This document shows positions 16,619 through 24,959 of a stretch of 64,000 bases of DNA, piece after piece. Both the position numbers and the translations under genes were made by a program. The notes under the pieces were generated by a model. That model was not told the DNA's origin, did no database searches, and saw nothing but the letters and a program-made list of their open reading frames with translations. The first letter of the stretch is position 1. Each line of letters begins with the position of its first letter. The stretch spans positions 1-64,000 of the forward strand of contig JBOHHE010000422.1 of the NCBI GenBank assembly GCA_050700355.1, written 5' to 3'. The stretch comes from GCA-003244245 sp050700355 (GTDB lineage Bacteria; Actinomycetota; Actinomycetes; Mycobacteriales; Pseudonocardiaceae).

Positions 16619-17533
16619 ATGAGCGCACTGCAACGAGCCGCTGGGTTGATGGTCCCCGCTGGTTTAGTAGTTGTCGATAAGCTGGCCGGACTGACGTCGC
16701 ATGATGTGGTCGCCCGGCTGCGTCGATTGCTGGGTACCCGCCGGATCGGGCATGCGGGCACGCTGGATCCGATGGCTACCGGCGTGCTGGTCTGCGGTGT
16801 GCAGCGGGCCACCAAATTGCTGGGGCATCTGCCGCTGGAGCCCAAGGTCTACCTGGCCACCTTGCGTCTGGGGCAGTCCACCCGCACCGACGACGCGGAG
16901 GGTGAGCCTACCGGCGGTGCCGATGCCTCGGAGGTCGGTGACCAGGAGATCCTGGCGGGCATCGGGGATCTCACCGGGGCTATCGAGCAGGTGCCCAGCG
17001 CGGTGAGCGCGGTCAAGGTGAACGGCAGGCGGGCTTACGCCCTTGAGCGGTCAGGTGAGCAGGTGCGACTGGCGGCCCGGCCGGTAACCGTGTTCCGGTT
17101 CGAGCTCCTTGCGCTGCGCCGCGGTGAGCGGGTCACTGACCTGGACGTACTGGTGGAATGCGGTGGTGGCACCTATGTGCGGGCGCTGGCCAGGGACCTC
17201 GGCGCTGCGCTCGGGGTGGGCGGGCACTTGACCGCGCTTCGCCGGACGCGGGTGGGACCTTTCGGCCTGGACATCGCGTGCTCCCTGGCCGAACTCGCTG
17301 ACCGGCCAGAGCTGACGGTGCATCTGGACGAGGCAGTGGCTACCGCGTTCCCGCGCCGCGCTGTGGATGCCCAACAGGCAAGAGTGCTCGCCCATGGCGG
17401 CCGGCTACCAGCTGTCGGCCTGCCCGGGACCTCGGCCGCCTTCGATCCTGATGGCCATGCGATTGCCCTGCTCACCGAGAGCGGCCCATTGGCTCGTCCG
17501 GTATTGGTGCTGCGCCCGGCCGATGAAAGCTGA
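16619..17533 (+). CDS. truB: tRNA pseudouridine(55) synthase TruB
   Basis: TruB makes pseudouridine 55 in the T-loop of tRNAs. The catalytic aspartate is Asp50 in GHAGTLDPMATGVLV. LVVDKLAGLTSHDVV, the QVPSAVSAVKVNGRRAYALER segment and GGTYVRALARDLG are family motifs, and a C-terminal PUA-like domain follows. Length is 304 residues. The ATG at 16619 follows an AGGA at 16607-16610. The usual upstream neighbours nusA-infB-rbfA are absent. Confidence 0.96.
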   Translation: MSALQRAAGLMVPAGLVVVDKLAGLTSHDVVARLRRLLGTRRIGHAGTLDPMATGVLVCGVQRATKLLGHLPLEPKVYLATLRLGQSTRTDDAEGEPTGGADASEVGDQEILAGIGDLTGAIEQVPSAVSAVKVNGRRAYALERSGEQVRLAARPVTVFRFELLALRRGERVTDLDVLVECGGGTYVRALARDLGAALGVGGHLTALRRTRVGPFGLDIACSLAELADRPELTVHLDEAVATAFPRRAVDAQQARVLAHGGRLPAVGLPGTSAAFDPDGHAIALLTESGPLARPVLVLRPADES

Positions 17534-17580
17534 GGATCCCTGGGGATGCCTGGGCGCGCAAACTTCCATTCGGGCAGCCG

Positions 17581-17586
17581 TAGGCT
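17581..17586 (+). promoter_or_regulatory. Candidate -10 box for leaderless ribF
   Basis: TAGGCT ends 7 nt before the GTG at 17594. The box lies in an inverted repeat, GGCAGCC-GTA-GGCTGCC (17573-17589), which could be an operator or chance. Confidence 0.5.
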
Positions 17587-17593
17587 GCCGGGC

Positions 17594-18526
17594 GTGCAAC
17601 GATGGCGTGGGGTGGAGGCCATCCCGAGCTGGTGGGGCCGCTGTGTGGTCACCATCGGGGTGTTCGACGGAATCCATCGGGGTCATGCCCAGCTCGTCAG
17701 CCGCGCCGTGGCGCGAGCCCGGGAGCTGGGTGTTCCATGCGTGCTGATGACCTTCGATCCGCATCCTTCCGAGGTGGTCCGTCCTGGCAGTCATCCGGCG
17801 CAACTCACCAGCTTGCGTCGGCGAGCCGAGCTGGCCGAACAGCTGGGCGTCGAGGTGTTCTTCGTGCTGCCTTTCACCGCCGAGTTGTCCCGGATGCCTG
17901 CCGACGAGTTCGTTCACGAACTTCTGGTGGAGCGGCTGCACGTAGCGGCGGTAGTGGTGGGGGACAACTTCACGTTCGGGCACAAGGCGGCGGGCAACGT
18001 GGCGCTGTTGCGCTCCCTGGGCAGCCGATTCGGATTCACCGTCGAGGACGTCGGGCTGGTATCGCAGGGTGATTTGACCTTCTCCTCCACCTATATCCGG
18101 TCCTGTATCGACGCCGGTGACGTGGTAGCGGCCAGTACGGCGCTGGGTCGTCCGCACCGGGTGGAGGGGATCGTGATCCGTGGGGACCAGCGCGGGCGCG
18201 ACCTGGGCTATCCGACGGCGAATCTGTCCACTCCCCGATATTCGGCGATTCCCGCCGACGGCGTGTACGCCTGCCGGTTCGTGCACCGTGGCCGAGAGTT
18301 GGCAGCGGCGGCGTCGGTGGGCACCAACCCCACCTTCTCGGGCCGGGAGCGTCGGGTCGAGGCGTTTGTGCTGGACATCGATGAGGACTTCTACGGTGAG
18401 CAGGTGGCGCTGGACTTCGTCCAGCGGCTGCGCGCCATGGTGCGCTTCGAGACCCCGGAACAGCTCGCGTCCCAGATAGGCGACGACGTGGCACGCACCC
18501 GGAAGGTGCTCGCTCAGAGCGGGTGA
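17594..18526 (+). CDS. ribF: Bifunctional riboflavin kinase/FAD synthetase RibF
   Basis: RibF phosphorylates riboflavin to FMN and adenylylates FMN to FAD. The N-terminal nucleotidyltransferase domain has VVTIGVFDGIHRGHAQLV and VVVGDNFTFGHKAAGN. The C-terminal kinase domain has GDQRGRDLGYPTANL and VGTNPTFSGRERRVEAFVLD. The GTG at 17594 gives the conserved start QRWRGVEAIP; ATG at 17546 would add 16 unsupported residues. Length 310. It is separated from truB by 60 bp with a promoter-like box. Confidence 0.96.
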   Translation: MQRWRGVEAIPSWWGRCVVTIGVFDGIHRGHAQLVSRAVARARELGVPCVLMTFDPHPSEVVRPGSHPAQLTSLRRRAELAEQLGVEVFFVLPFTAELSRMPADEFVHELLVERLHVAAVVVGDNFTFGHKAAGNVALLRSLGSRFGFTVEDVGLVSQGDLTFSSTYIRSCIDAGDVVAASTALGRPHRVEGIVIRGDQRGRDLGYPTANLSTPRYSAIPADGVYACRFVHRGRELAAAASVGTNPTFSGRERRVEAFVLDIDEDFYGEQVALDFVQRLRAMVRFETPEQLASQIGDDVARTRKVLAQSG

Positions 18527-18571
18527 TCCCGCGAATCGCCCCCGCGCCCCCCCTCGCCCTGGCAGGATGCC

Positions 18572-18613
18572 GGTTCGAGCACGGGGATGGATGGTTCGAG
18601 CGCGGAGGGGTAG
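18572..18613 (+). repeat. Imperfect 21-bp tandem duplication before HTH gene
   Basis: GGTTCGAGCACGGGG and GGTTCGAGCGCGGAG repeat with a 21-nt period just upstream of the GTG at 18618. The second copy includes the GGAGGGG ribosome site of the next gene. Confidence 0.6.
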
Positions 18614-18617
18614 GCCG

Positions 18618-19106
18618 GTGGACGAACAGCGGGTGGTGGCGCGCAACGTCGCCCAGCAGCGCGAGTGGTACGGAGAACCGCTCGGCGATCGGGTGCGGCG
18701 CCTGGTGGTCGCGTTCGACGTGTCTCAGGCGCAGCTGGCGGAGGTGCTGGGGGTGAGCCCGCCGATGCTCAGCCAGCTGATGAGCGGGCGCCGAGCGAAG
18801 ATCGGCAATCCAGCGGTGCTGGCCCGGATGGTGATGTTGGAGCGCCGGGTACTCACCCCCGAAGTCGCCTCCGGGGATCCGGCGGCCATCCGAGCCGCGC
18901 TGGAACACATCCGGAAATCTCGACCCACCGTCGGTCGAGACACCTTGCTGGTCGGGGAGAACGGTGACGAGGTGTTGCTCCCGGCGCTGCGTCAGCTGGC
19001 GGATGCGGCTGAGCTGGTCGCCGCAGCTGATCTGTTGACGAACGAGTTTCCGCTGCTTGCCGGGTTGTTGTTGCGTGCGGCTGAGACCGACCCGGCTGCG
19101 TGTTAG
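18618..19106 (+). CDS. Helix-turn-helix DNA-binding protein
   Basis: The 162-residue protein has an N-terminal helix-turn-helix near residues 22-55 with VSQAQLAEVLGVSPPMLSQLM, followed by a helical region with no recognised ligand-binding or catalytic motif. It is probably a transcription factor conserved next to ribF-rpsO in related actinomycetes, but the target is unknown. I chose the GTG at 18618 because GGAGGGG lies at 18604-18610; an ATG at 18567 would add 17 residues through a tandem repeat. Confidence 0.75.
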   Translation: MDEQRVVARNVAQQREWYGEPLGDRVRRLVVAFDVSQAQLAEVLGVSPPMLSQLMSGRRAKIGNPAVLARMVMLERRVLTPEVASGDPAAIRAALEHIRKSRPTVGRDTLLVGENGDEVLLPALRQLADAAELVAAADLLTNEFPLLAGLLLRAAETDPAAC

Positions 19107-19216
19107 GCACGTTCTGCCGATCGCGGCCCGGTTCCCGAGCCCGCTCTCATGAACTGGTAGCCTTTATCACCGGGTCCGGCTGCAGTCCGTGGCGGTCGGC
19201 ACTGTGACCGAGGCAA

Positions 19217-19231
19217 CCATGGTAACCATGG
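19217..19231. promoter_or_regulatory. Inverted repeat in rpsO upstream region
   Basis: CCATGGT-A-ACCATGG lies 100 bp before rpsO. It could be an operator or part of an S15 autoregulatory leader. TAGCCT at 19158-19163 is a possible -10. The rest of the 19107-19330 spacer shows no gene. Confidence 0.35.
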
Positions 19232-19330
19232 CTGGCGTCGCCGGGTCCGAAGGTCGCCCGCCCCCGCCGCCCCAGTGCGGCGTGATCCCGGGGCACACAC
19301 GGTACGTATGTGACAGGAGACGATAGACCC

Positions 19331-19600
19331 GTGGCGCTGTCCACCGCACAGAAGAGTGAGATCCTGGCCGAGTACGGGCTTCGCGGGGGAGACACCGGTT
19401 CCCCCGAGGCGCAGGTCGCCCTACTGACCAAACGAATCAAGGACCTCACCGAGCATCTCAAGCAGCACAAACATGACCATCACTCGCGACGCGGCCTGCT
19501 TCTCATGGTCGGCCGTCGCCGCAACCTGCTGAACTACCTGGCCCGAGTCGACATCGCGCGCTACCGATCGCTGCTCGAACGCCTCGGCTTGCGTCGCTGA
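19331..19600 (+). CDS. rpsO: 30S ribosomal protein S15
   Basis: S15 is a primary 16S rRNA-binding protein of the small subunit. The 89-residue sequence has the family pattern DTGSPEAQVALLTKRIKDLTEHL, DHHSRRGLLLMVGRRRNLLNYL and the C-terminal YRSLLERLGLRR. The GTG at 19331 follows an AGGAG at 19314-19318. A strong palindrome follows 70 bp after the stop, before pnp. Confidence 0.98.
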   Translation: MALSTAQKSEILAEYGLRGGDTGSPEAQVALLTKRIKDLTEHLKQHKHDHHSRRGLLLMVGRRRNLLNYLARVDIARYRSLLERLGLRR

Positions 19601-19669
19601 CCACACATCGCCATCCGAGCCGCTTCGTCACCGTCCTTGCCGAGCGTCGTTCGCCGGTCCTCGGTAGTG

Positions 19670-19697
19670 GCTCCCGGGAGTACGTACTCCCGGGAGC
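19670..19697. terminator. 28-bp perfect palindrome between rpsO and pnp
   Basis: The two 14-bp halves (19670-19683 and 19684-19697) are exact reverse complements, so in RNA a 12-bp GC-rich stem with a 4-nt ACGT loop would form. There is no T-run. A shorter palindrome TTCGATCGAA follows at 19698-19707. It is probably the rpsO terminator or a processing signal near pnp, where PNPase autoregulation is known in other bacteria. Confidence 0.6.
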
Positions 19698-19776
19698 TTC
19701 GATCGAAGACCGGTCCTGTCCTCGCTCCCGCAACGGTGGTGCCATCTGCGGCTCGATGTTGCGAGGAGGAGAAGAA

Positions 19777-22023
19777 TTGACTGATCTAACTACGAGTACT
19801 CTCTCGACCGATACTGTGCACGAGACAGTGGCATTGCTGGACAACGGTGCCTTCGGCACCCGTACCGTGCGCTTCGAGACCGGTCGGCTGGCTCGGCAAG
19901 CCGCTGGTTCTGTCGTTGCCTACTTGGACGACGAGACCATGTTGCTGTCCGCTACTACCGCATCCAAGCACCCGAAGGACCAGTTTGACTTCTTTCCGCT
20001 CACCGTTGACGTCGAGGAGCGGATGTATGCGGCGGGGCGAATTCCCGGTTCCTTTTTCCGCCGGGAGGGTCGTCCGTCCACCGACGCAATCCTTACCTGC
20101 CGCCTGATCGACCGCCCGCTGCGCCCTTCCTTCGTTGACGGCCTGCGCAACGAGGTCCAGGTTGTTATCACCGTGCTGAGCCTGAACCCGGCCGATCCCT
20201 ACGACGTGCTTGCGATCAATGCCGCCTCGGCGTCCACTCAACTGTCCGGGTTGCCGTTCTCCGGACCGGTGGGTGCCACCCGAGTAGCGCTGATCGACCA
20301 GCAGTGGGTGGCTTTCCCCACTCATGAGCAGGTGGGACGCGCGGTCTTCGACATGGTTGTCGCGGGCCGGGTGGTCGGTACCGACGTGGCGATCATGATG
20401 GTCGAGGCGGAGGCCACCGAGGCCACCACCACGCTGATCGAAGGTGGTGCCCAGGCTCCCACCGAGGAGATCGTCGCCGCCGGGCTGGAGGCCGCCAAGC
20501 CGTTCATTCGCGTGCTGTGCGCGGCGCAGCAGCAGCTTGCCGAGGCGGCAGGCAATCCGGTGCTGGAATTTCCCACCTTCCCGGCTTATCAGCCCGACGT
20601 CCTGGAGAGCGTTCGCGACGGGGTGGCCGGTGAATTGGCCCAGGCGCTGTCCGTACCGGGCAAGAAGGATCGGGAACGCAGGCTCGAGGAGATCAAGCTC
20701 AGCTGCCTGGAAAGCCTCGGTGAGCGGTTCGCGGGCCGCGAAAAGGAGATCGGCGCCGCGTTCCGCGCGGTGACCAAGACCGCGGTGCGCGAGCGCATCC
20801 TGCGTGACAAGGTACGTATCGACGGTCGCGGCATCACTGACATCCGGCCGTTGTCAGCGGAGGTCGAGGTGATCCCGAGAGCACATGGCTCGGCGCTGTT
20901 CGAACGCGGTGAGACCCAGATCATGGGGGTGACCACGCTCAACATGTTGCGGATGGAACAGCAGATCGACTCGCTGGGTCCGGAGACCACCAAGCGCTAC
21001 CTGCATCACTACAACTTCCCGCCATACTCCACCGGGGAGACCGGCCGGGTCGGCTCGCCCAAGCGACGTGAGATCGGCCATGGCGCGCTGGCTGAGCGGG
21101 CCGTGCTGCCGGTGCTGCCCAGCCGCGAAGAGTTCCCCTACGCGATCCGCCAGGTCTCCGAGGCGCTCGGCTCCAACGGTTCGACCTCGATGGGCTCGGT
21201 GTGTGCGTCCACGATGTCGCTCCTCAACGCCGGCGTGCCGCTCAAGGCGCCGGTGGCGGGCATCGCCATGGGCTTGGTCTCCGGTGAGCTGGACGGACAG
21301 ACTTCCTACGTCGCGCTCACCGACATCCTCGGCGCCGAAGACGCCTTCGGTGACATGGACTTCAAGGTCGCCGGTACCAAGGACTTCGTCACCGCCCTGC
21401 AGCTGGACACAAAGCTGTCCGGAATTCCCTCCGATGTCCTGGCGAGCGCGCTGTCCCAGGCCCGGGATGCCCGGCTGACCATCCTCGACGTGATGATGGA
21501 GGCGATCGACGGGCCGGATGAGATGAGCCCGTACGCCCCGCGGGTCACCGCGATCAAGATTCCGATCGACAAGATCGGCGAGGTGATCGGCCCGAAGGGC
21601 AAAATGATCAATTCGATCACCGAGGAGACAGGCGCGGACATCTCCATCGAGGACGACGGCACGATCTATGTCGGCGCCCACGACGGTCCGTCCGCCGAGG
21701 CTGCCATCAACCTGATCAATGCGATCGCCAATCCGCAACTGCCCAAGGTCGGGGAGCGCTTCCTCGGGACCGTGGTGAAGACCGCCGCTTTCGGCGCCTT
21801 CGTCTCGTTGGTTCCCGGCAAGGACGGCCTCGTGCATATTTCCAAGCTGGGCAACGGCAGGCGGATCGCCAAGGTCGAGGATGTGGTGAAGGTCGGCGAC
21901 AAACTACGTGTCGAGGTGGCCGATATCGACAACCGCGGCAAGATCAGTCTGGTGCCGGTTCGTGAAGGAGACGATGCCGGTGCTGTCGTTGACGATATCG
22001 CCGAGGCCCCGGCCGGCCCGTGA
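19777..22023 (+). CDS. pnp: Polyribonucleotide nucleotidyltransferase PNPase
   Basis: PNPase degrades RNA 3'-5' by phosphorolysis and can add tails. Two RNase PH-like domains fill about residues 15-240 and 335-560; KH (KIGEVIGPKGKMINSITEET, about 599-618) and S1 (GERFLGTVVKTAAFGAFVSL, about 660-728) domains follow. I prefer the TTG at 19777 because GAGGAGGAG lies 6 nt before it and the next residues resemble homologues. The ATG at 19756 would overlay that ribosome site. Length 748. The next gene overlaps by 4 bp. Confidence 0.96.
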   Translation: MTDLTTSTLSTDTVHETVALLDNGAFGTRTVRFETGRLARQAAGSVVAYLDDETMLLSATTASKHPKDQFDFFPLTVDVEERMYAAGRIPGSFFRREGRPSTDAILTCRLIDRPLRPSFVDGLRNEVQVVITVLSLNPADPYDVLAINAASASTQLSGLPFSGPVGATRVALIDQQWVAFPTHEQVGRAVFDMVVAGRVVGTDVAIMMVEAEATEATTTLIEGGAQAPTEEIVAAGLEAAKPFIRVLCAAQQQLAEAAGNPVLEFPTFPAYQPDVLESVRDGVAGELAQALSVPGKKDRERRLEEIKLSCLESLGERFAGREKEIGAAFRAVTKTAVRERILRDKVRIDGRGITDIRPLSAEVEVIPRAHGSALFERGETQIMGVTTLNMLRMEQQIDSLGPETTKRYLHHYNFPPYSTGETGRVGSPKRREIGHGALAERAVLPVLPSREEFPYAIRQVSEALGSNGSTSMGSVCASTMSLLNAGVPLKAPVAGIAMGLVSGELDGQTSYVALTDILGAEDAFGDMDFKVAGTKDFVTALQLDTKLSGIPSDVLASALSQARDARLTILDVMMEAIDGPDEMSPYAPRVTAIKIPIDKIGEVIGPKGKMINSITEETGADISIEDDGTIYVGAHDGPSAEAAINLINAIANPQLPKVGERFLGTVVKTAAFGAFVSLVPGKDGLVHISKLGNGRRIAKVEDVVKVGDKLRVEVADIDNRGKISLVPVREGDDAGAVVDDIAEAPAGP

Positions 22024-23300
22024 CGTTACAGCGCAGTGTGCTTCCTTCCGGTCTCCGGGTGCTGACCGAGGAGCTACCAGGCACCGGTTCAGCCGCAGTC
22101 GGGATGTGGGTCGCGGTGGGCTCCCGGGACGAGCCCACCGCGGTAGCCGGTGCGGCGCATTATCTGGAGCATCTGCTGTTCAAGGGCACCGCGCGACGCT
22201 CCGCCGTCGCGATCGCTGAGGAGATCGATGCGGTGGGTGGGGAGCTCAACGCGTTCACCACCAAGGAGCACACCTGTTACTACGCCCATGTCGTGGACTC
22301 CGACCTCGGGCTAGCGGTCGATCTGTTGTGCGATGTGCTCGGGAACGCACTGCTGGATCCAGCGGATGTGGATCTGGAGCGCGGGGTGGTGCTGGAGGAG
22401 ATCGCGATACGGAACGACGATCCGGAGGACCTGCTGGACGACGAGTTCTCCGCCGCGCTGCTCGGTTCACATCCGCTCGGGCGTCCGGTGCTGGGTACTG
22501 AAGTGTCGGTCACCGGGATGAGCCGGGAGGCATTGCATCGCTTCTACCAACAGCTCTACATCCCGCAGCGGATGGTGCTGGCGGTGACCGGCAACGTCAC
22601 ACACGAGGTGGTGCTGGCTGCGGTGCGGGACAGCTTCGGGCATCGTCTGACGGACTCGGCTGAGCCTGTGGCGCCCCGTCGCGGCCGGGCCACGGTGATC
22701 GGACGGTGTCCGCTCGTGGTGCGCACCGAGGACTCCGAGCAGGCTCATCTCATGTTGGGTGTGCAGGCGATCGACCGGCACGATGACCGGCGTGAGGTGC
22801 TCAGCGTGCTCAACGCCGCACTCGGCGGCGGCATGAGCTCTCGGTTGTTCCAGCAGATCCGAGAGCAACGTGGGCTGGCGTACTCGGTGTACTCCTCGGC
22901 GACCTGTTATGCCGACATCGGAAGTCTCGCGATCTATGCCGGATGTTCCCCGCATCGCCTCGGCGAGGTGGCCGAGGTGATCGGCGACGTGTTGGCCTCG
23001 ATCGCCCGGGACGGCCTGTCCGGCGCCGAACTCGCTCGGGGCAAGGGGCAGCTTCGCGGTGGGCTCATCCTCGGTCTGGAGGATACGGTTTCCTGGATGA
23101 GCAGGATCGGCAGGGCGGAGCTCAACTACGGTGCGCACCGTAGCGTCGAGGATGAGTTACATCGGATCGATCAGGTGACCGGGGACCAGGTCGGTGCCCT
23201 GGCCCGCGAGTTACTTCGTCAGCCGGTCACCGCCGCTGTGGTCGGCCCCTACGCCCATGCGGAAGACCTGCCCGACGAGATCGCCCACTTGATCGCATGA
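22020..23300 (+). CDS. pepR: M16 family zinc peptidase
   Basis: The 426-residue protein has the inverted zinc motif HxxEH in AAHYLEHLLFKGTARR (about residues 42-57) and the downstream glutamate region LERGVVLEEI. The C-terminal inactive half is present (LGGGMSSRLFQQIREQRGLAYSVYS). Such peptidases (PepR, Rv2782c type) lie between pnp and dapB in many actinobacteria; the substrate is unknown. The GTG start overlaps the pnp stop by 4 bp, so translation is likely coupled. Confidence 0.93.
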   Translation: MTLQRSVLPSGLRVLTEELPGTGSAAVGMWVAVGSRDEPTAVAGAAHYLEHLLFKGTARRSAVAIAEEIDAVGGELNAFTTKEHTCYYAHVVDSDLGLAVDLLCDVLGNALLDPADVDLERGVVLEEIAIRNDDPEDLLDDEFSAALLGSHPLGRPVLGTEVSVTGMSREALHRFYQQLYIPQRMVLAVTGNVTHEVVLAAVRDSFGHRLTDSAEPVAPRRGRATVIGRCPLVVRTEDSEQAHLMLGVQAIDRHDDRREVLSVLNAALGGGMSSRLFQQIREQRGLAYSVYSSATCYADIGSLAIYAGCSPHRLGEVAEVIGDVLASIARDGLSGAELARGKGQLRGGLILGLEDTVSWMSRIGRAELNYGAHRSVEDELHRIDQVTGDQVGALARELLRQPVTAAVVGPYAHAEDLPDEIAHLIA

Positions 23301-23322
23301 CGGAGTTGATTGCATGACGGCG
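23289..23322 (+). repeat. 17-bp tandem duplication covering the dapB start
   Basis: Two 17-bp copies (23289-23305 and 23306-23322) differ at two positions. Each contains GCATGACGG. In copy one the ATG overlaps the peptidase stop (ATGA) and opens a six-codon ORF MTELIA; in copy two the ATG is the dapB start. The ancestral dapB start therefore probably overlapped the upstream stop. Confidence 0.85.
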
Positions 23323-24108
23323 TCTGAGCAGGCATCGCCCCGGCAGGATCGGTCGGAGGAGAACCCCATCCGGGTCGGGGTCCTCGGTGCCCGGGGACGA
23401 ATGGGCACCGAGGTGTGCAAGGCGGTGGACGCGGCGCCCGACATGGAACTGGTCGCGATGGTCGACGCGGGCGACTGGATGTTCAACGTCGCCGACGCGG
23501 GGGCTGAGGTCGTTGTCGACTTCACCCATCCCGATGTGGTGATGGACAACGTGCGGTTCTGCGTGGACCAGGGCATCCATGCCGTGGTGGGCACCACCGG
23601 TTTCGATGAGAAGCGGCTGGCCCAGGTCCGTGAATGGCTCGCGCCCAGACCCGACCTCGGGGTGTTGATCGCACCCAACTTCGCGATCGGGGCGATTCTG
23701 TCCATGCGTTTCGCCGCGATGGCCGCCCGGTACTACGACTCGGCGGAGGTCGTGGAGCTGCACCATCCGCGCAAGGCCGACGCGCCCTCGGGAACCGCCA
23801 CCCGGACTGCCGCGCTCATTGCGGCGGCCCGCACCGAGGCCGGAATGGGCCCGATCCCCGACGCCACCACTCAATCGCTCCCGGGCGCCCGAGGCGCGAA
23901 CATCGACGGTGTGCGGGTGCATTCGGTGCGCCTCGCCGGACTGGTCGCACATCAGGAGGTCCTGCTGGGCACCTCGGGCGAGACGTTGACGATCCGGCAC
24001 GACTCGCTGGACCGCTCGTCGTTCATGCCGGGTGTGTTGCTCGGCGTCCGATCCGTGCTGCAACGCCCCGGCCTGACCCTGAGCTTGGAACCTCTGATCG
24101 ACTTATAA
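23314..24108 (+). CDS. dapB: 4-hydroxy-tetrahydrodipicolinate reductase DapB
   Basis: DapB reduces the DapA product in the lysine/meso-DAP pathway with NAD(P)H. The Rossmann motif is VGVLGARGRMG; the catalytic region is ELHHPRKADAPSGTA with the His/Lys pair, and GVRVHSVRLAGLVAHQEVLLG follows. The N-terminus before IRVGVLGARG is about 18 residues longer than in most homologues. Length 264. DapA is at 31253 in the same window, as in other actinobacteria. The start codon lies in a tandem duplication. Confidence 0.96.
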   Translation: MTASEQASPRQDRSEENPIRVGVLGARGRMGTEVCKAVDAAPDMELVAMVDAGDWMFNVADAGAEVVVDFTHPDVVMDNVRFCVDQGIHAVVGTTGFDEKRLAQVREWLAPRPDLGVLIAPNFAIGAILSMRFAAMAARYYDSAEVVELHHPRKADAPSGTATRTAALIAAARTEAGMGPIPDATTQSLPGARGANIDGVRVHSVRLAGLVAHQEVLLGTSGETLTIRHDSLDRSSFMPGVLLGVRSVLQRPGLTLSLEPLIDL

Positions 24109-24159
24109 TGTTCCACCGACTCAGACCGCTTGGTTGAGCATTCCGATGAGGTTTACGTG

Positions 24160-24199
24160 ATTCGTTATTCGGAGTCAGTATTCGTTATTCGGAGTCAGT
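24160..24199. repeat. Perfect 20-bp tandem duplication
   Basis: Two identical 20-bp copies (24160-24179 and 24180-24199) lie between the convergent dapB and GNAT genes. The second copy contains the GNAT stop codon. The unit is AT-rich for this genome. Confidence 0.95.
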
Positions 24200-24749
24200 G
24201 CAGCGTTAGGTCGAGGGAACCGGTCAGACGTACCTCGCGCAGCGGTCGACCTCCGGTATCGAGGGTGCGCACTGTGCCGTCGGGACTCCACCCGGCACGC
24301 CGGTAGAAGTTCAGCGAAGCCGGGTCTTCAGCGGGTACCCAGACGATCCCCCGGGTGGCACCGGAATCGCGCAGTGCGGCGGCGGCGGCGGCGAGCAGGC
24401 GTCCGCCGTGGCCGCGGCGCCCCCACCGCGGCTCCACCAGCAGGGTGCTCACCAATCCGGTCTGTGCCGTGTCGGCAGGCAGGGTGCCGTCGGCGGCGGC
24501 TACTTCGCCGGGCGGGGCTGGGGCTGCCACCACGAATCCGACCGGATCGTCGCCTTCGGTGGCTAACAGCACCGTGGCTCCGCCGCCGACGGTGTCGGCC
24601 CAGGCTTGTTGCACGGCAGGCGAATCCAGCCCGTCGAGGATCTCGGGTGGTAGCAGTTCAACGTAGGCGGCCCGCCAGGTCATCTGCTGTAGAGCGACAA
24701 GTACGGGAACGTCGTGCGAGGTGGCGGTGCGTACCCGGGCTTGTGCCAT
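24195..24749 (-). CDS. GNAT family N-acetyltransferase
   Basis: The 184-residue protein has a single GNAT fold. The acetyl-CoA pyrophosphate loop is RWGRRGHGGRLL after VSTLLVEP (beta 4 and motif A), and the C-terminal NFYRRAGWSPDG is the motif B region. The substrate is unknown. The start ATG at 24749 was chosen because it gives the normal GNAT N-terminus and lies 6 nt after a TACCGT box; the reading frame continues upstream to 24983 without support. It is convergent to dapB. Confidence 0.85.
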   Translation of the reverse strand: MAQARVRTATSHDVPVLVALQQMTWRAAYVELLPPEILDGLDSPAVQQAWADTVGGGATVLLATEGDDPVGFVVAAPAPPGEVAAADGTLPADTAQTGLVSTLLVEPRWGRRGHGGRLLAAAAAALRDSGATRGIVWVPAEDPASLNFYRRAGWSPDGTVRTLDTGGRPLREVRLTGSLDLTLH

Positions 24750-24755
24750 CCCGTT

Positions 24756-24761
24756 ACGGTA
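24756..24761 (-). promoter_or_regulatory. Candidate -10 box for leaderless GNAT gene
   Basis: On the minus strand TACCGT ends 6 nt before the ATG at 24749. Confidence 0.5.
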
Positions 24762-24959
24762 GCGACACCCGGGTCTGTGGTGTCCAGCTACCGGGACTCT
24801 CGTCGTGCTGCCGGGTTGTGCGGACTGTGAAGCTTTTCTCACTTTTTGGGTCAGGAGCAAGCCCTGCGTGCTGGCCAAACCCACGCCGGTGCCATCCATG
24901 CGCCCATGTGGCGAGAAATCGCCAGCGCCACGGTCGGTCCGCGTGCGAGGGTCAGAGCC

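Noticed and set aside
18548..18555. Poly-C run before the HTH gene as a phase-variation tract
   Set aside because: The run lies outside coding sequence and is short; no evidence for switching.
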